Shown here piece after piece: positions 27,883-29,008 of a stretch of DNA of 29,008 nt (positions within the stretch are counted from its first letter, which is position 1; every line of letters begins with the position of its first letter). This DNA comes from a virus: IMG/VR virus record IMGVR_UViG_3300046028_000976, positions 1 to 29,008 of that record; one strand, written 5' to 3'. The notes beneath the pieces are model-generated. The model saw only the letters and a program-made list of their open reading frames with translations, had not been told where the DNA came from and did not search any database. Position numbers and translations under genes: made by a program.

Positions 27883-29008
27883 ATGAGCTATGAGAAGATG
27901 ACTCTCAATCAGAGAGTCCAAGCCGCAAACATTGACTGTATGCGTCACCCTAAATTCGCTTTGCTGTCTGGCGTCATCATGCTAGGCAAGAGCGAGGTGT
28001 CTACCAAGATACCAACTGCCGCGACCAATGGTCGTGACAAGAAGTATGGCGCTGACTTCATTGCACCACTCAACCGCAAGCAGATGCGCTACCTTGTACT
28101 GCATGAGAACTTTCACGTTGCACTCAAGCACTGCATCTTGTTCAAAGAGTACACACGCAAGATGCCTAAGCTTACCAACATAGCACACGACTATGTGGTC
28201 AACGCACTCATCGAGGAACTCGACCCTGACTTCAAGTTTGTCGAGCGTCCTACTGAGTCGTTGTGCATTGATCGCAAGTACTTCGGTTGGTCATTCCCGC
28301 AGGTACTCAACGACCTCATCAAGAGTGGGCGTAAGGAACCTGATAAGGGTGACAAGGGTGATGGCAGTGGCGGTGACTTCGATGAGCCCCTTGATGCACA
28401 CGAGGATGGTGAGTTCGATGACAACCCAGTCGAGCAAGACAAGCTAGGCAAGCAGATCGACGATGCCAATCGTCAAGGCGAGATACTTGCACGTAAGCTT
28501 GCGGGTAAAGAGGGTGGTGGTCGTGACATCTTAGGCACTGCCAAGGAACGCATGACTGACTGGAAGCAAGCATTGCAGGAATGGATTAGCGCTATCTCTG
28601 CGGGCGATGACAACTCACGCTTCTGCCCTCCCAACAAACGCTTGCTCGCATCGGGCTTCGTTATGCCATCACACTTCACTGAGTCAGTCGGTGAGTTGAT
28701 ACTTGCTGTCGATACATCGGGCTCTATGTATCCATACTATCGTCTGCTGTTCGGTGAGATCGCTCGCATCTGCAACATCACCAAGCCTGCGGGTGTGCGT
28801 GTGTTGTGGTGGGACACTACTGTATGTGGTGACCAAGCGTTCAAGCCTGCTGACTACGAACAGATCGCCTCACTCATGAACCCCAAGGGTGGTGGCGGTA
28901 CTACTCCTGATGTTGTTGTCGACTACATCAAGGAACACAAGATCGACGCTCGGGCAATCGTCTGGTTGACAGATGGTTACCTTGGTTGCGATACCCCGAA
29001 TACCCCAA
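27883..29008 (+). CDS. VWA-like metallopeptidase (DUF2201-type), cut by right edge
   Basis: The frame is open from ATG 27883 (AGGAGAAG upstream) to the edge, 375 codons. The N-terminal part has HENFHVALKH (H74, E75, H78, H83), an HExxH zinc-protease pattern, and NIAHDYVVN (about 99-107), as in the N-terminal DUF2201 domain. A low-complexity Asp/Gly linker (about 150-185) precedes a VWA domain with MIDAS DTSGSM (277-282), GGTTPD (338-343) and LTDG (362-365). This is the HExxH plus VWA arrangement of putative metallopeptidases that often pair with a MoxR-type ATPase. None is visible here, but one may lie to the right. Role in the phage unknown. Confidence 0.85.
   Translation, partial: MSYEKMTLNQRVQAANIDCMRHPKFALLSGVIMLGKSEVSTKIPTAATNGRDKKYGADFIAPLNRKQMRYLVLHENFHVALKHCILFKEYTRKMPKLTNIAHDYVVNALIEELDPDFKFVERPTESLCIDRKYFGWSFPQVLNDLIKSGRKEPDKGDKGDGSGGDFDEPLDAHEDGEFDDNPVEQDKLGKQIDDANRQGEILARKLAGKEGGGRDILGTAKERMTDWKQALQEWISAISAGDDNSRFCPPNKRLLASGFVMPSHFTESVGELILAVDTSGSMYPYYRLLFGEIARICNITKPAGVRVLWWDTTVCGDQAFKPADYEQIASLMNPKGGGGTTPDVVVDYIKEHKIDARAIVWLTDGYLGCDTPNTP

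Noticed and set aside
1-29008. tRNA genes
   Set aside because: No cloverleaf with a T-loop GTTCRA and acceptor stem could be found by eye in the intergenic gaps.

Overview
The window is a piece of a tailed double-stranded DNA phage, probably a podovirus-like lytic phage of an aquatic proteobacterium. This rests on an unbroken head-packaging and tail-fibre gene set, ATGA/TAATG gene overlaps, strong AGGAG-type ribosome binding sites, no host genes, and no integrase or repressor in the window. The host assignment is inference from general protein flavour only.

Layout. Positions 1 to about 22,520 are one minus-strand structural module, read right to left. It starts with a terminase small-subunit candidate, terminase large subunit and portal. 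It continues with a small conserved ORF, a GroES-like co-chaperonin, a scaffold-like coiled-coil protein, two head-associated proteins and the major capsid protein. A UUCG-loop terminator (about 14,031-14,053) follows the capsid gene. Next comes an HNH endonuclease gene with its own promoter, then three small structural genes and two large tandem paralogous beta-repeat tail-fibre genes. A string of small genes follows: fibre-associated proteins, a coiled-coil plus membrane protein, and several small basic proteins that share an ADGxAxKGKTKG motif. Finally there are two head-tail adaptor-like genes, a zinc-ribbon protein, and the start of a third fibre that runs off the left edge.

Positions 22,524 to 22,970 are a divergent control region. 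It holds a candidate small RNA ending in a T9 terminator, a GTCAAGTG repeat cluster, a dyad, an extended -10 promoter and an attenuator-like leader. From 22,971 rightward the plus strand carries small early-type genes of mostly unknown function. The series ends in a VWA-domain metallopeptidase-like protein (HExxH plus DxSxS MIDAS) cut by the right edge.

The right arm is rich in undescribed regulatory structure. There are four copies of the dyad TGTGGTCA-N2-TGACCACA between genes. A 415-base gap holds a 22-bp palindrome, an AT-rich palindrome and three GTGGGCCA repeats spaced exactly 21 bp apart (origin-like or operator-like). A perfect 12+4+12 bp dyad overlaps the promoter of the VWA gene. 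The HNH gene shows a promoter nested in a ribosome-binding-site-occluding hairpin, which parallels the known control of T4 I-TevI.
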